Of a stretch of DNA of 64,000 nucleotides, positions 1-9,409 are shown in pieces. Below the pieces are notes generated by a model. The model saw only the letters and a list, made by a program, of their open reading frames with translations. It did not search any database and was not told the origin of the DNA. Position numbers and translations under genes: made by a program. This DNA comes from Nonomuraea sp. PA05 (GTDB taxonomy: Bacteria > Actinomycetota > Actinomycetes > Streptosporangiales > Streptosporangiaceae). Position 1 is the first letter of the stretch. Each line of letters starts with the position of its first letter. The stretch covers positions 186,001-250,000 of the forward strand of contig NZ_VSEY01000003.1 of assembly GCF_008086045.1 (NCBI RefSeq), given 5' to 3'.

Positions 1-44
1 CGGTCATGGGGAAGCGACCGGGGGCGTTCTTTTGTGCGCAGACG

Positions 45-317
45 TCAGTAGATCTGCATGAGGTGCCGGTCCTCCCCGCCGATGCGGACCGCCGCGTCAC
101 GGTACTCGGGATCAGCCAGCCTGTGGCGGTTGGACTCGGGTTCCAGACTGACGTTCTCCGTGTTGAGCAGGTGAAGGAGGGCCGCGTCTACCTCGGCCCG
201 CGTCCACGCGCCCAGCCTGGCGCGGATCTCGTTCAGCCGAACCCAGTTGTTCTGTCGCGGGGCTGCCCTGTACGCGGCGATGATCTCCGCTATCAGGGCC
301 CGGTCCGGGCGGCTCAC
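45..317 (-). CDS. Hypothetical 90-aa protein of the element's leftward operon
   Basis: No family recognised. The product is small, charged and probably all-helical, with no membrane segment or Cys pair. It starts at GTG 317, whose GTGA overlaps the stop of the gene upstream, so the two are translationally coupled. It is the last complete operon member visible. A regulatory or replication-accessory role is possible from position only. Confidence 0.6.
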   Translation of the reverse strand: MSRPDRALIAEIIAAYRAAPRQNNWVRLNEIRARLGAWTRAEVDAALLHLLNTENVSLEPESNRHRLADPEYRDAAVRIGGEDRHLMQIY

Positions 318-616
318 GTGTTCACCGCCTCTTGTGCCTCCCCGGTGGATCGTGTGGCCCCTGATGGGTTGACGGGGATCACCTTCACCTTGCTAGAGGG
401 TGGCACTCCGTGTGCGTCCGTGTCTGTCTCGATTTCGACGACCACCAGCGGCGGCCCGTCGTCGGCGGTGTGGTCCACGTTCAGGATGAGCGGCCAGCGC
501 CCGCCTGCTCGCGGTGGGTGCCAGCCGTTCATGGACACCAGCCGGTACATGCTGCCGCCCCTATACCGCATCTCCAGCTCGGACGCCGGCATCGTGATGG
601 TGATGTCCTCCGCCAT
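314..616 (-). CDS. Hypothetical 100-aa protein of the element
   Basis: Function not recognised. ATG 616 is chosen because a strong AAGGAGG lies nine bases upstream; an in-frame GTG at 625 is less well placed. The predicted protein is rich in short beta-forming stretches with a hydrophilic, Ser/Thr-rich C-terminus. Its TGA overlaps the GTG start of the next gene by four bases. Confidence 0.6.
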   Translation of the reverse strand: MAEDITITMPASELEMRYRGGSMYRLVSMNGWHPPRAGGRWPLILNVDHTADDGPPLVVVEIETDTDAHGVPPSSKVKVIPVNPSGATRSTGEAQEAVNT

Positions 617-722
617 GGAAGGCACCTCCTTGTAGGTGTGGGAAGGGAATGTGGGCCCCGGCCGCGAGGTTCGGGCAGCCGGAGCCGGATGGGTGGGACA
701 CCCTCAACGGGTGTGGGATTAG

Positions 723-932
723 TCAGTCGTTCACCAGCGAGAACGGGGGACGACCAGTGCCGGGCTTCCACCGGCCGACAACCAACTGCTGCGCGTTCGG
801 GTACTTAACCCTCCTGTCGATGACGACGTCACCGTCAGGCAGGAGGCGTACCTCGTCGGGGCGGAGGTTCTCTTCCGGGTACTGGTCGATGAACCTCTGC
901 TTGATCTGCGAGGTCTCGTCGGGGCGAGTCAT
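723..932 (-). CDS. Hypothetical 69-aa protein of the element
   Basis: Short charged protein of unknown function. ATG 932 overlaps the TGA of the preceding 53-aa gene by four bases (ATGA), which fixes the start. It carries repeated Asp/Glu/Arg patches and no membrane segment. About 100 bp separate it from the next gene; that gap holds a small hairpin (ACACCC/GGGTGT, 698-714) with no T-run. Confidence 0.55.
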   Translation of the reverse strand: MTRPDETSQIKQRFIDQYPEENLRPDEVRLLPDGDVVIDRRVKYPNAQQLVVGRWKPGTGRPPFSLVND

Positions 933-1090
933 CTGCGTCCTCGGAACAGCGCCGTGAGCAGCGTGTGCTCCTGCTCCGGTGTGGCGTCGGCCCATGTGCG
1001 CCCGTTCCACACCCACGCGGCTGCGGGCTGCTGTCGTGGCTGCTGTCTGCGGGTGTACAGCCGGTTCCTGTCTTGCTTCCGTTTGTTCAT
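929..1090 (-). CDS. Hypothetical 53-aa basic protein
   Basis: A 53-aa Arg/Gln-rich protein starting at ATG 1090 behind a good AAGGAG site. The basic N-terminal half (residues 1-25) is followed by a Trp-containing segment. It is coupled by ATGA to the next gene and follows the FtsK gene after about 40 bp. A nucleic-acid-binding accessory role would fit the charge, but this is inference only. Confidence 0.5.
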   Translation of the reverse strand: MNKRKQDRNRLYTRRQQPRQQPAAAWVWNGRTWADATPEQEHTLLTALFRGRR

Positions 1091-1131
1091 GCCGGTTCTC
1101 CTTGGTTGGTTGCCGGATGAGATGGCTGTGC

Positions 1132-3453
1132 TCACGGCGCTTTCTGCGTCGCGCGGAGATTGCCGAGGAGGTCGGGCAGGTCGTCGGGCTTGACGAGCAC
1201 CTCGCGTGCTTTAGAGCCCTCGCTTGGACCGACCGCGTTCCGGCTCTCCAGCAGGTCCATCAGCCGCCCCGCCTTGGCGAACCCGACCCGCAGCTTGCGC
1301 TGCAGCATCGAGGTCGAGCCGAACTGCGTGGTCACGATCAGCTCGGCCGCCTGGATCAGCAGGTCGAGGTCGTCGCCGATGTCGAGCGCCTGCTTGGGGG
1401 CGGGCGCGGCCGGTTCGAGGTCTCGGTAGGCGGCGGCGCCCTGCTTCTTGCAGTGGGCGACGATCTGCTGCACCTCTTGCTCGGTGACCATGGGGCTCTG
1501 CAACCGGATGGGCTTGTTCTCGCCCGCGGGCAGATACAGGCCGTCGCCCTTGCCGATGAGGTTTTCTGCGCCCGGTTGGTCGAGGATGACCCGCGAGTCG
1601 GTGAGGCTGGAGACGGCGAAGGCGAGCCTGGACGGCACGTTCGCCTTGATCAGGCCGGTGACGACGTCCACCGACGGCCGCTGCGTGGCGATTACCAGGT
1701 GGATGCCCGCCGCGCGGGCGAGCTGGGTGATGCGCACGATCGAGTCCTCGACGTCGCGCGGGGCCACCATCATCAGGTCGGCCAGCTCGTCCACGATCAC
1801 CAGCAGGTACGGGTACGGCTGGTAGACCCGCTCGCTGCCCGGCGGCGGCTGCAGCTTGCCCGCCCGCACGGCCTTGTTGAACTCGTCCACGTGCCGGAAC
1901 CCCGACGCCGCCAGGTCGTCGTAGCGCCGATCCATCTCGCCCACGACCCATTCGAGGGCCTCGGCGGCCTTCTTCGGGTTGGTGATGACCGGGGTGATGA
2001 GGTGCGGGATGCCGTTGTAGACGGCGAGTTCGACCCGCTTGGGGTCGATGAGCACCATGCGGACTTCCTCCGGGGTGGCGCGGAGCAGGACGCTGGCGAT
2101 CAGGTCGTGGACGCAGATGGATTTGCCGGCGCCGGTGGCGCCAGCGATGAGCAGGTGCGGTGTTCCGGCCAGGTTGGCGACGATCGGCTTGTTCTCGATG
2201 TCGGCGCCGAGCGCGACCGTCAGCGGGTGCTTGCGGGCCTTCGCCTCCGCCGAGTTGAGGATGTCGCCCAGCCGGATCAGGTCTCGCTCGGCGTTGGGGA
2301 CGTCGATGCCGACCGCGTCGCGGCCGGGCGCGGGAGCGTGGATCTGTACCTGGTCGCATTTCGTGGCCACGCGGAAGTTCTTCAACAGGCCGGTGATCTT
2401 CTCGACTTTGACGCCGGGGCCGAGCGTCACGAAGTAGCGGGTGACTTGCGGGCCGCGAACGAAGTCGTCCACGGCGGCATCGATGTCGAACTCGGCCAGT
2501 ACCCGGGAGAGCGCTTCGACGACGGCATCGGTTGCCCTGGTGCGCGGCCGGGCGGTGCTGCCCTGCTTGAGCATGCGCGGGTCGGCGGGCACGTACGAGG
2601 CGGGCGTGCGCGTGTTCCCTGGGGCTGCGAACTCTTGCGGTGGCCCGTCATCGGCGGAGGCCGGCTCAGGTTCGCCGGCGGCTTCGTCGGACGTCTCGTC
2701 GGTGCGGTCCGGCTCCGTCTCTGGTGGTTCCTGGTCGCCTTCGGGCGGGCTCTCTTGCGCGCCGACTGCGACCGGTGCGGCGAACCGGCTGCGGACGGCG
2801 GCGGCCCGCTCGGGGATGTCGCGCGGATGGACGCCGCCCGCGATGAACAGCGCCAGGAGTCCTGCCGCGGCAAGGATCGGCACGTCCGCGTCCGGGATGT
2901 GGGAGGTCAGCCAGGCTGCCGCCGCGTATCCGGCCAGGCCGCCCGTCTCTGGGGACGCGACACCGCCGCCGTGGACGGCGTGCGCGATGCCCGCCCAGGC
3001 GGCCAGCGCGACCGCCCAGCCCGACAGCAGGCGGGTCATGGGCCGGTCCGGGTGGCGGAAGCGCCGCCACGCCGCCACCATCACGGCAGGCGGGACGGCG
3101 ACCGCCGCAGACCCGACCAGGGCGCGCGTCAGCGTCGCAGCCGCGGCAGCGAACATGTTGTCCCACAGGTTCCACACGCCGGCCGCGAGCAGCAGCCCGG
3201 CAGCGAGAACGGCCAGGGCGGCGTTGTCGTGGTGAGCGGTGGCGGCGTCTGCGGGTTCGCGGCGGATGCTTCGGCCCACCCGGTGGGCGCTTCTGGTCCA
3301 CGCCGCGGACAGCAGCCGCTTGGTCTTGCGGGCGATCCACGCGGCCGGGTCCTTGCTCGCGGTCCGTGCCTTGCGGGCAGGGAGCGCCGTACGGGCTGGT
3401 TTCGCGGGAGCGCGCCGGGCGGCTGGCCGGCGTGTCCTTCTGGTGGCGGCCAT
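1132..3453 (-). CDS. FtsK/SpoIIIE-family DNA translocase with gamma domain (conjugative TraB-like)
   Basis: A hexameric dsDNA pump, here probably moving the element between hyphae. The 773-aa protein has a very basic N-terminus (1-65), about four membrane segments (roughly 78-207), an acidic Pro/Glu linker (230-290), and an alpha/beta motor with Walker A GATGAGKS near 438-445 and Walker B ([11 protein letters not shown]) near 550. It ends in a winged-helix gamma domain with the ELIVTTQ...STSMLQR motif and a GSK-REVLV end. In chromosomal FtsK the gamma domain reads KOPS/SRS octamers; in TraB it reads clt repeats. ATG 3453 overlaps the upstream stop (TGATG). Completeness of the gamma domain makes it closer to cell-division FtsK than to many plasmid TraB proteins. 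Confidence 0.9.
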   Translation of the reverse strand: MAATRRTRRPAARRAPAKPARTALPARKARTASKDPAAWIARKTKRLLSAAWTRSAHRVGRSIRREPADAATAHHDNAALAVLAAGLLLAAGVWNLWDNMFAAAAATLTRALVGSAAVAVPPAVMVAAWRRFRHPDRPMTRLLSGWAVALAAWAGIAHAVHGGGVASPETGGLAGYAAAAWLTSHIPDADVPILAAAGLLALFIAGGVHPRDIPERAAAVRSRFAAPVAVGAQESPPEGDQEPPETEPDRTDETSDEAAGEPEPASADDGPPQEFAAPGNTRTPASYVPADPRMLKQGSTARPRTRATDAVVEALSRVLAEFDIDAAVDDFVRGPQVTRYFVTLGPGVKVEKITGLLKNFRVATKCDQVQIHAPAPGRDAVGIDVPNAERDLIRLGDILNSAEAKARKHPLTVALGADIENKPIVANLAGTPHLLIAGATGAGKSICVHDLIASVLLRATPEEVRMVLIDPKRVELAVYNGIPHLITPVITNPKKAAEALEWVVGEMDRRYDDLAASGFRHVDEFNKAVRAGKLQPPPGSERVYQPYPYLLVIVDELADLMMVAPRDVEDSIVRITQLARAAGIHLVIATQRPSVDVVTGLIKANVPSRLAFAVSSLTDSRVILDQPGAENLIGKGDGLYLPAGENKPIRLQSPMVTEQEVQQIVAHCKKQGAAAYRDLEPAAPAPKQALDIGDDLDLLIQAAELIVTTQFGSTSMLQRKLRVGFAKAGRLMDLLESRNAVGPSEGSKAREVLVKPDDLPDLLGNLRATQKAP

Positions 3454-3644
3454 CACCGTCTGCCGATCTCGCCGCGGCGGTTGCAGCGCGGGCACGCCCG
3501 GTACCGGTTCGGCCAGAACCGCGCCGATAACTGGCCGCTGCCCTTGCAGCGGGGGCAGCGTGACAGCCGGTTGCGCTGGTAGTCGATGACCACCCAGGCG
3601 GTGAACGCGAGAGCGGCGAGAATCAGGAAGGCTTCCATGGTCAT
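3453..3644 (-). CDS. Small membrane-anchored zinc-ribbon protein (63 aa)
   Basis: One N-terminal membrane helix (about residues 4-21) is followed by two CPRC knuckles about 20 residues apart, a probable zinc ribbon on the cytoplasmic side. The start at ATG 3644 is fixed by a 4-bp ATGA overlap with the preceding gene, and its stop overlaps the FtsK start. Coupling to FtsK suggests equal dosage and perhaps a membrane accessory to the DNA pump. No named family recognised. Confidence 0.65.
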   Translation of the reverse strand: MTMEAFLILAALAFTAWVVIDYQRNRLSRCPRCKGSGQLSARFWPNRYRACPRCNRRGEIGRR

Positions 3645-4183
3645 GACCCCGCTTCGGTGAGCCATCGGCCGTTGACCGGCAGGACGTGGCCTTGGTTGAC
3701 GAACCGGTAGATGGCCTCATACCGCTCCCCCAACTCGGTGGGAATGGCTGAGAGGCGGCGGCGGGCGTAGCGGAGCCGGGCGAGGCCGCTCTGGACGATG
3801 GTTTCGGCGTTGAGGCAGTCGGCGAGCCAGGCGCGGGTGGCGTCGGACATACCGCCCGAGGCGTTCGCTTCGGCGTGGGCCTGCTCCTGTGCGTGCCGAT
3901 ACGACGCGGCGATCTTGGACTGGAAGGTGGTCAGGCGGGCCGCCCGCCCGCGCAGTTCGTGTTCGAGGCCGACAACGGCAGAGACAAGATCACGGTCGGC
4001 TGGCCAGGGAACCGCCCAGGACGCGATCTCCTCATGTCCGAGGGTCAGCGCCACACCTGCCAGGCCGCTGTAGGAGACCGGGTCGAGACCGGCCGCACGG
4101 CAGCGAGCGTGCATGATCGCTGCCGTGGAGGCGGCGTCAGTGAAGTCGGTGTGCGCCGCGGCGGCACTCGTGTGCGTCATCAC
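3641..4183 (-). CDS. Hypothetical 180-aa helical protein
   Basis: Predicted almost wholly alpha-helical and soluble, with an Ala-rich N-terminus and a long central helix rich in Gln, Ala and His (about 95-130). No catalytic motif recognised. It lies between the two ATPase genes and is coupled by ATGA to the zinc-ribbon gene. Its start may be either of the first two Met codons. It may be a transfer accessory protein, judged from position only. Confidence 0.6.
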   Translation of the reverse strand: MMTHTSAAAAHTDFTDAASTAAIMHARCRAAGLDPVSYSGLAGVALTLGHEEIASWAVPWPADRDLVSAVVGLEHELRGRAARLTTFQSKIAASYRHAQEQAHAEANASGGMSDATRAWLADCLNAETIVQSGLARLRYARRRLSAIPTELGERYEAIYRFVNQGHVLPVNGRWLTEAGS

Positions 4184-4324
4184 GCACCCCCGCGGGTGTC
4201 ACGGATTGTGAGGGTGGTGGAGCGCCGCGGAAATGTCCGGCAGGGGCTGTCTGGTCTCTCATATACGGGGGCCGGGGGAGGGGGTCCGGACATTCTTCCG
4301 GACAATCCACCGGACATTTCTTCG

Positions 4325-6472
4325 TCACACAGCGTTACCATTTGGGGTGTCCTCCTCGTCGGGCTCGGACGGCGCCAGCCGCCAGATCGAGCCGCGGCCC
4401 TTGCCCTCCCGCACCGCCACGCCTTCGGCGTGCAAGCGGGTCAGGCACTCGTGCACCTTCCACCGGCTCACCCCGAGGTCCTCCAGCGCCTCCGCCGCGG
4501 GCCGCACCGTCGTGCCGTCGGCGAGCAGGTCCAGCAGCCGCGCGCGGACCTGCTCGGACATGTCGACCTGTTCGGCCATCTGCCGGGAGCGTTCCTCCGC
4601 CGACTGCGCCAGCGCCGCGGCCACCTCCGGGTCGGGTTCGGCCAGCGGCGACAACGAGGCGAGGTAGGTCCGGGTCTCGTCGATCTTCTCGGTGGCCTTG
4701 TCGAGCCCGTTGTCCTGCTGGCCGACCGGGCTCGTTTCCGGGCTCGCGTCCGGGGCCGTGTTGTTCGGCGTAGTCCCGGCCTGCTGCGCAGCAGGCCGGG
4801 ACTCCTTGAGATCGCGGGCATGCATCTCACCGGGGCCGGGCTCGGAGGCCAGCAGCCGCTCCAGCTTCACACCCAAGTGCGCGGTCAGGAGCGGCTCCAG
4901 CCGGGACGGGCGACGGCCCTCGGCCACCCGGTCGATGTCGACCAGCTCGCGCAGGTTGAACGTGCGGCCGATCTCGTAGTCGCCGCCCAACTGCGCGATG
5001 CACGCCACACCCTTGTGGCCCTCGCCGTAGGTGGCCATGTCCGGCAGCGTCAACCCCAGGTCACCAGCCGCGTTGAACGCCTCGTTACCGGCGCCGAGCT
5101 GCAGGAACACGAAGTTGCGGATCTGGGTGCGGATGTCGGTCGACCCGATCCACTCCTGGGTGCCGCGCTGACCGGCCAGGATGAGCGCGAACCCCTCCGA
5201 CGGGCCCTTGCTGGCGATGTCGACGACGCACTGCCGGATGGCGTGGCCGATGTTGTCGTTGTGGCCGAGCAGCGCGTCCATCTCGTCCACCTCGATCACC
5301 CACAGGGGGCGGCCGGCGCGCGGTTCGAACACCGTCTCGTCGCCGTGGTTGGCGCCGCGCCACTCCATGCCGTCGCGGACCAGCTCGAGGATGCGCAGCG
5401 CACGCACCCGCTCCTTGGGGCCGCACGCCGACAGGGCGAACGCCTTGCGCCACCGGTACATCTCGGGCGCCTTGATGCCGACGTTGATCCCGATGGGGAA
5501 GACGTTGTCGGCGGCGGTGAGCCGCTCGTTGATGTTGCTGAGCAGCACGGTCTTGCCCGACCGGTTGATGGCGACGATCAGCGTGTGCAGGCCGCCGTCT
5601 TGGTTGCAGACCGTCAGCGTCAGCGGTCTGCCCGTCTCCGGATCGACCCCGACCGGCTGCGGCTTGCGGATGTCGGCCACCTCCGGCAGCACGATCTCCG
5701 GGTTGTCGTCCAGGACGGGGTGCGGAATCGGCTGCGCCCACGGGTCGGTGTACCGGATGGAGATCCACAGGCGTCCGGCGATGGAGTCAGGCCGGCACCT
5801 GACCCGCTCCCGGGGCAGGCCGAGCTTCTCGGCGATCAGCTCTTCCTGGCTCGGGGTCGCGAACGCCGAAGCGCGCTGCCCGGTGCCCTGCGTGTCGATG
5901 AGGAACCGTTCACCCAGCCGGGTCGGCTCGTGATACAGCAGGTGAGAGCCGCGCATCCCGAACTTCGGGCCCAACTGGTGCCAGCCGGTCTTCTGCTCCC
6001 GCCACACGATCTTCTTCTGGACGGCGACATCGCCCCGGTACACCCAGTAGGCGACCCCGTAGGCGGCCATGTACAGCCACGTGAGCGCCCCGTACGGGCC
6101 CCACGTCGGGCCGACGGCGGAACTGAGCGCCATCCACCCGCCGGCCCCGGCCACGCCGGCGGCGAGCCGGAACGCCCGGTCCTCACCGCCGATGTTGCGC
6201 ACCCCCACCAGGTAGGTGACCACAGCGGCGGCAACGCCGCCCGCGGCCAGCCACGGCGACGACCAGTCCAGCCCGTACCCGGCCCAACCGGCCCCGTACA
6301 GGCCGGCCCCGACGGGCAGCGGAATGCGCTCGGCGGGCTTCTGGCGGACCCACCGGACCAGGCCCAGGCCGCGCGGGCGCTTCACCGCCTCCTGCCCCTG
6401 CGGGGTCGTCTCGGCGCCGTCCTTCGGGCGGCGGCGGGAGAACGCCTCGCGGAGCGTCGGCTTGGGCTGCAT
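4325..6472 (-). CDS. Second FtsK/SpoIIIE-like ATPase of the element, with C-terminal winged helix
   Basis: 715 aa. The basic N-terminus is followed by about four membrane segments (roughly 55-145). An ATPase domain follows, with Walker A AINRSGKT (301-308) and Walker B WVIEVDEMD near 391-399. The final 80 residues look like a winged helix (SRWKVHECLTRL...GEGK). The usual first Gly of the P-loop is Ala, but GKT is intact. The C-terminal linker is Pro/Glu-rich. ATG 6472 is preferred over GTG 6478 because GAGG lies five bases upstream. Two FtsK-like motors in one operon suggests different jobs, for example conjugal transfer versus intramycelial spread; this is inference. Confidence 0.78.
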   Translation of the reverse strand: MQPKPTLREAFSRRRPKDGAETTPQGQEAVKRPRGLGLVRWVRQKPAERIPLPVGAGLYGAGWAGYGLDWSSPWLAAGGVAAAVVTYLVGVRNIGGEDRAFRLAAGVAGAGGWMALSSAVGPTWGPYGALTWLYMAAYGVAYWVYRGDVAVQKKIVWREQKTGWHQLGPKFGMRGSHLLYHEPTRLGERFLIDTQGTGQRASAFATPSQEELIAEKLGLPRERVRCRPDSIAGRLWISIRYTDPWAQPIPHPVLDDNPEIVLPEVADIRKPQPVGVDPETGRPLTLTVCNQDGGLHTLIVAINRSGKTVLLSNINERLTAADNVFPIGINVGIKAPEMYRWRKAFALSACGPKERVRALRILELVRDGMEWRGANHGDETVFEPRAGRPLWVIEVDEMDALLGHNDNIGHAIRQCVVDIASKGPSEGFALILAGQRGTQEWIGSTDIRTQIRNFVFLQLGAGNEAFNAAGDLGLTLPDMATYGEGHKGVACIAQLGGDYEIGRTFNLRELVDIDRVAEGRRPSRLEPLLTAHLGVKLERLLASEPGPGEMHARDLKESRPAAQQAGTTPNNTAPDASPETSPVGQQDNGLDKATEKIDETRTYLASLSPLAEPDPEVAAALAQSAEERSRQMAEQVDMSEQVRARLLDLLADGTTVRPAAEALEDLGVSRWKVHECLTRLHAEGVAVREGKGRGSIWRLAPSEPDEEDTPNGNAV

Positions 6473-6515
6473 GGTCACCTCACAACAGGCCTGGACAGGG
6501 GACGTGGGCAGAGGG

Positions 6516-7556
6516 CTATCCGGCGCGGCCGGTGGTGAAGAAGCGGCCCTTGAACGGCATGATCACGCCGGAGCGGACCGCGCGCAGGATCTCCTCGTAG
6601 ACCGCCCGCCACCGCTTGTGCGCGCCGGCCATCGCCGCTCCCGCGTCGCCTGCCGCCATGGCGTAGTCGGCGATGCCCTGCACGGAGGCCGGGTCGAGGC
6701 CGAGCGCGCCGACGCACGTGCCGTGCACGTTCTTCAACGCCTCCGCGTAGGCGATCATCCCGGTCATCTCGCCGAGCATGAAGCGCTCCAGCGCGATGTC
6801 GCTGCCCGGTTCCAGGTTGCCGACCCGTCGGATCAGCATCTGCCAGTCGGGGGGCGGCGGCAGCGGCAGCCCGTTCGAGGCAGTGGGGGCGGCGGCGGGT
6901 TGCGAGGTGGTGTCGGGGGTTGTCATGGCTTCTCCAGAGGTGGGCGGGGGCGCGAGCCGGAGCAGGCGGGTCGGAGGGGCGGGCGGAACCACGGGAGCGG
7001 CAGGCGCTACGGTCGGAGGGGTGTCGGGCGGGGTGCCTGCGCGGCGCCACGGCCGATGCCGGTGCAGCCAGCCGCGGACCCGGCTCATCCGGCCCGAGGT
7101 GCCGGCCCGTCCGGCCGGGCGTTCGCGGCGGCGGAACAGCCGCGGCTCGCGATCAGCGGCCTTGGCGTCCCAGCGGCGGCCCATCCGCCGCATCGCGGAG
7201 CGGCGAAGCCGGGCCGTGACGCGGGCGGTCTTCTTGGCAGGGGCAACGAAGGTGGTGCTCACCGTCCACGCGGCGATCCTGCCGCCTGCCTTCGCAGCAG
7301 GCAGGATGCCCTTGCGTCCCGTCCAGATGGCGGACCGCTTGCCGCCGCGCAGGGCGCTGCCGATGGCGCGGCCTGACAGGCCCGTGACCGCGTCGCCGAA
7401 CGTGGTCCCTTGCAGTTCACGGGCGCCACTGGCGTTCCACGTGCGGATCAGCCAGTTGGCCGTCTTGGGGCGGTCCGCCGGCTGCGACATGCGTCTGGCT
7501 GTCCCAGCGAGGACCGCGATCACGACGGCGGCGATGACGAACTCGAGGCCGCTCAT
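6516..7556 (-). CDS. Membrane-anchored hypothetical protein, possibly two overlapping products
   Basis: 346 aa from ATG 7556 behind AGGAG. One N-terminal membrane helix (about 5-20), then a long basic region rich in Arg and Lys (about 65-175), a Pro-rich linker (180-235), and a compact C-terminal helical domain (about 240-346). Inside the frame, ATG 6926 has its own GGAGAAGCC ribosome site and would give a separate 136-aa copy of the C-terminal domain. No named family recognised. It directly precedes the second ATPase gene with a 43-bp gap. Confidence 0.6.
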   Translation of the reverse strand: MSGLEFVIAAVVIAVLAGTARRMSQPADRPKTANWLIRTWNASGARELQGTTFGDAVTGLSGRAIGSALRGGKRSAIWTGRKGILPAAKAGGRIAAWTVSTTFVAPAKKTARVTARLRRSAMRRMGRRWDAKAADREPRLFRRRERPAGRAGTSGRMSRVRGWLHRHRPWRRAGTPPDTPPTVAPAAPVVPPAPPTRLLRLAPPPTSGEAMTTPDTTSQPAAAPTASNGLPLPPPPDWQMLIRRVGNLEPGSDIALERFMLGEMTGMIAYAEALKNVHGTCVGALGLDPASVQGIADYAMAAGDAGAAMAGAHKRWRAVYEEILRAVRSGVIMPFKGRFFTTGRAG

Positions 7557-7587
7557 CACCGCTCCTGGCGTGCGGGCAGGCCATCCA

Positions 7588-7776
7588 TCAAAAAATCGCC
7601 CCCCACAGGTTCTCGAAGGCGAGCCCGCCGGGCGTCGTCACGCCCGCCAGCAGGGTGGCGGTCAAGAACCCGAACGAGCCGATGAACAGCAGCTCGTACC
7701 AGCGGGTCACTTTGACGATCACGCAGGTGGTGATCACGCCCAGAAGGACGAGCCACGCAACCACCATCCAAGACAT
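7588..7776 (-). CDS. Small two-helix membrane protein (62 aa)
   Basis: Two hydrophobic segments (about residues 4-22 and 29-48) separated by a short charged turn, and almost nothing else. ATG 7776 follows a TAAGGAG site at good spacing, supporting real translation. Small hydrophobic Spd proteins are a usual part of Streptomyces plasmid spread loci, and this could be one, but there is no specific sequence match I can name. Confidence 0.6.
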   Translation of the reverse strand: MSWMVVAWLVLLGVITTCVIVKVTRWYELLFIGSFGFLTATLLAGVTTPGGLAFENLWGAIF

Positions 7777-7787
7777 GTCACATCTCC

Positions 7788-7946
7788 TTACGTGGGTGTT
7801 GACTGCACCGCGCACGGCGGGTTGGCGACGGACTGGATGCACTCCTGGCAGCGAGGCGAGTAGCCGTCCCTACCGTGGACGGAACAGAAAGGCTTGGCCT
7901 CGTCCGGGTGGAAGCACTGGCAGAGCGGACACTGGTAGCGGCCCAT
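7788..7946 (-). CDS. Cys-rich zinc-binding miniprotein (52 aa)
   Basis: Contains CPLCQC, a second Cys near residue 21 with adjacent His, and a CQEC knuckle near 33-36, consistent with one or two zinc sites. ATG 7946 lies behind AAAGGAG, with the ribosome site inside the preceding gene and a TGATG stop/start overlap. Function unknown; it belongs to the transfer operon. Confidence 0.58.
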   Translation of the reverse strand: MGRYQCPLCQCFHPDEAKPFCSVHGRDGYSPRCQECIQSVANPPCAVQSTPT

Positions 7947-9409
7947 CAGGCGCTCCTTTCGCGCCGCGTGGCGTTCAGCAGGCGGCGGCGTGTGCGGACG
8001 TCCAACTGGCCGAGCCATTCGTTGCGCTTGCGCCGGCCGTAGGAGTCGACACATCCGCCCTCTCTGGCCAGGTCGGCGCCGGTGGGCAAGTCGCCTCTGT
8101 CGATGGCGTCCTGCCAGTAGCGCCACATCGCTTCGGTGGCGCTCGCGGTGGCGGTCACGGTGTCGTCGCCGTCGTCGTCGGGTTCCTCGCGGAGCTGCCG
8201 CAGCACCTCTTCCGCTTCGAGATCCGCCACCTCGTCCGCTACCTCGTCCGCCACTGGATGATCGGTAGCGGCACGAGTAGCGGTCCAAGTGTCGGTTGCG
8301 GTGTCGCCAGGCAGGGGCGGGACGGGCCGCAGCGCCACTCGACCCGCCACTAGATCCGCTACCGTCGGCGCCACCTCACCCGAGGTGGCGCTACCAGGTG
8401 GCGGGATGCGCCGGCCGACGAGCATGGAGGCGAGCATTTTGATCGTCGCGGCGGAGTCCGGGTCGCGTCCTTGGAGGACGGCCTCGGTCAGCTTCTGTAT
8501 CTCGGCCGCGAGCCGGGCGGCTTCACTGAGCCGCTTCTGGCCGTTGACGGCCGGATGGTCGAGGTCCCGCCACGGCGCCAGCGCGGTGGACAGCACAACA
8601 GATAGGTCCTCCCCGCCACCGAGCGTGCGCAGCACGGCCAGCAGCGTCTCTTGAGTACGCGGGTTGGTGGCCAGGTCGGTGTGGGCGACAGCGAGATCGA
8701 GCATCCTGTCTCGCCTGCCGATCGCCGCAGCCACCTTCTTGGCTTTGGCGTTCGCCTCGCGCATCTGGTCCACGCGCTTGGCGGCCAGCGCCACCCTTTT
8801 GAGCCTGCGGTGCGTGTCCACCTCGGAGGCGGTACGGTCACGGGCTTCCGCCAGGCCAGCCCACACCAGGAGCCGTTCGGGTGTGAGCCGCCAGTTGATG
8901 CCGGCCTTGCCGCGCTGGCGCCGCCGCTCCAGCCGCATGCCGCGTTCCCACATCCACGCCGCCACCAGCGGGGCGGCAAGCCGGAAGACGACCTCAGCGG
9001 GCGCCTTGGCGTCCATGCTCGACAGGACAGCGGTCAGGCACGCCAGCGCCCACACAGCGATCCCATCGAGGCCGGCAGAGCCGTGCTCGCGCATGTTGCG
9101 GCGGGCCCGCACGGCCTCGGTCACCATGGACAGCTCGATGAACGCGAACAACGCGATCTGCAGCGGGCCGTCCAGCTTGAGCACGTCGCGGGTGAATCGC
9201 CACATGCCTTCCGCGGACACGCCGGTCGCAATGGCGGCCACGCCGCGGGTCAGCCAGTCCTCGACCGGGCTGGAGGAGGAGGCATCCCTCCTACGGTTCT
9301 TGCGCGTCCCGTAGATCACGGCCAGGGGTACGCTGGCCGCAGCGATCGTGAGAAGCGCACCAACCGCCCACACCACTTCGGCGGGCGGCAGATACAGGTT
9401 CCAGTCCAT
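7946..9409 (-). CDS. Spd-like (DUF2637-type) multi-spanning membrane protein with long cytoplasmic tail
   Basis: 487 aa. Membrane helices near residues 12-32, 55-70, 80-98, 107-125 and 130-148, then a charged helical region (150-330) and an acidic tail. The layout (TM cluster, RR-rich loop, long tail) resembles SpdB/DUF2637 proteins of actinomycete plasmids, which help intramycelial spread; the family call is by pattern. The start at ATG 9409 is set by TGATG overlap with the SsgA-like gene, so the two are co-translated. The tail contains short V/A/D-E-V repeats near residue 415. Confidence 0.62.
   Translation of the reverse strand: MDWNLYLPPAEVVWAVGALLTIAAASVPLAVIYGTRKNRRRDASSSSPVEDWLTRGVAAIATGVSAEGMWRFTRDVLKLDGPLQIALFAFIELSMVTEAVRARRNMREHGSAGLDGIAVWALACLTAVLSSMDAKAPAEVVFRLAAPLVAAWMWERGMRLERRRQRGKAGINWRLTPERLLVWAGLAEARDRTASEVDTHRRLKRVALAAKRVDQMREANAKAKKVAAAIGRRDRMLDLAVAHTDLATNPRTQETLLAVLRTLGGGEDLSVVLSTALAPWRDLDHPAVNGQKRLSEAARLAAEIQKLTEAVLQGRDPDSAATIKMLASMLVGRRIPPPGSATSGEVAPTVADLVAGRVALRPVPPLPGDTATDTWTATRAATDHPVADEVADEVADLEAEEVLRQLREEPDDDGDDTVTATASATEAMWRYWQDAIDRGDLPTGADLAREGGCVDSYGRRKRNEWLGQLDVRTRRRLLNATRRERSA

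Noticed and set aside
1..7. Possible start of a further leftward gene (ATG at position 7)
   Set aside because: Only two codons are in view and no convincing ribosome site precedes it.
979..3582. Very long rightward frame opposite the FtsK gene
   Set aside because: Antisense of a clear FtsK with full motifs; long opposite-strand frames are expected in very GC-rich DNA.
4137..4328. Leftward Pro/Cys-containing 63-codon frame
   Set aside because: It overlaps the start of the 180-aa gene, has no ribosome site and covers what is more likely an intergenic leader.
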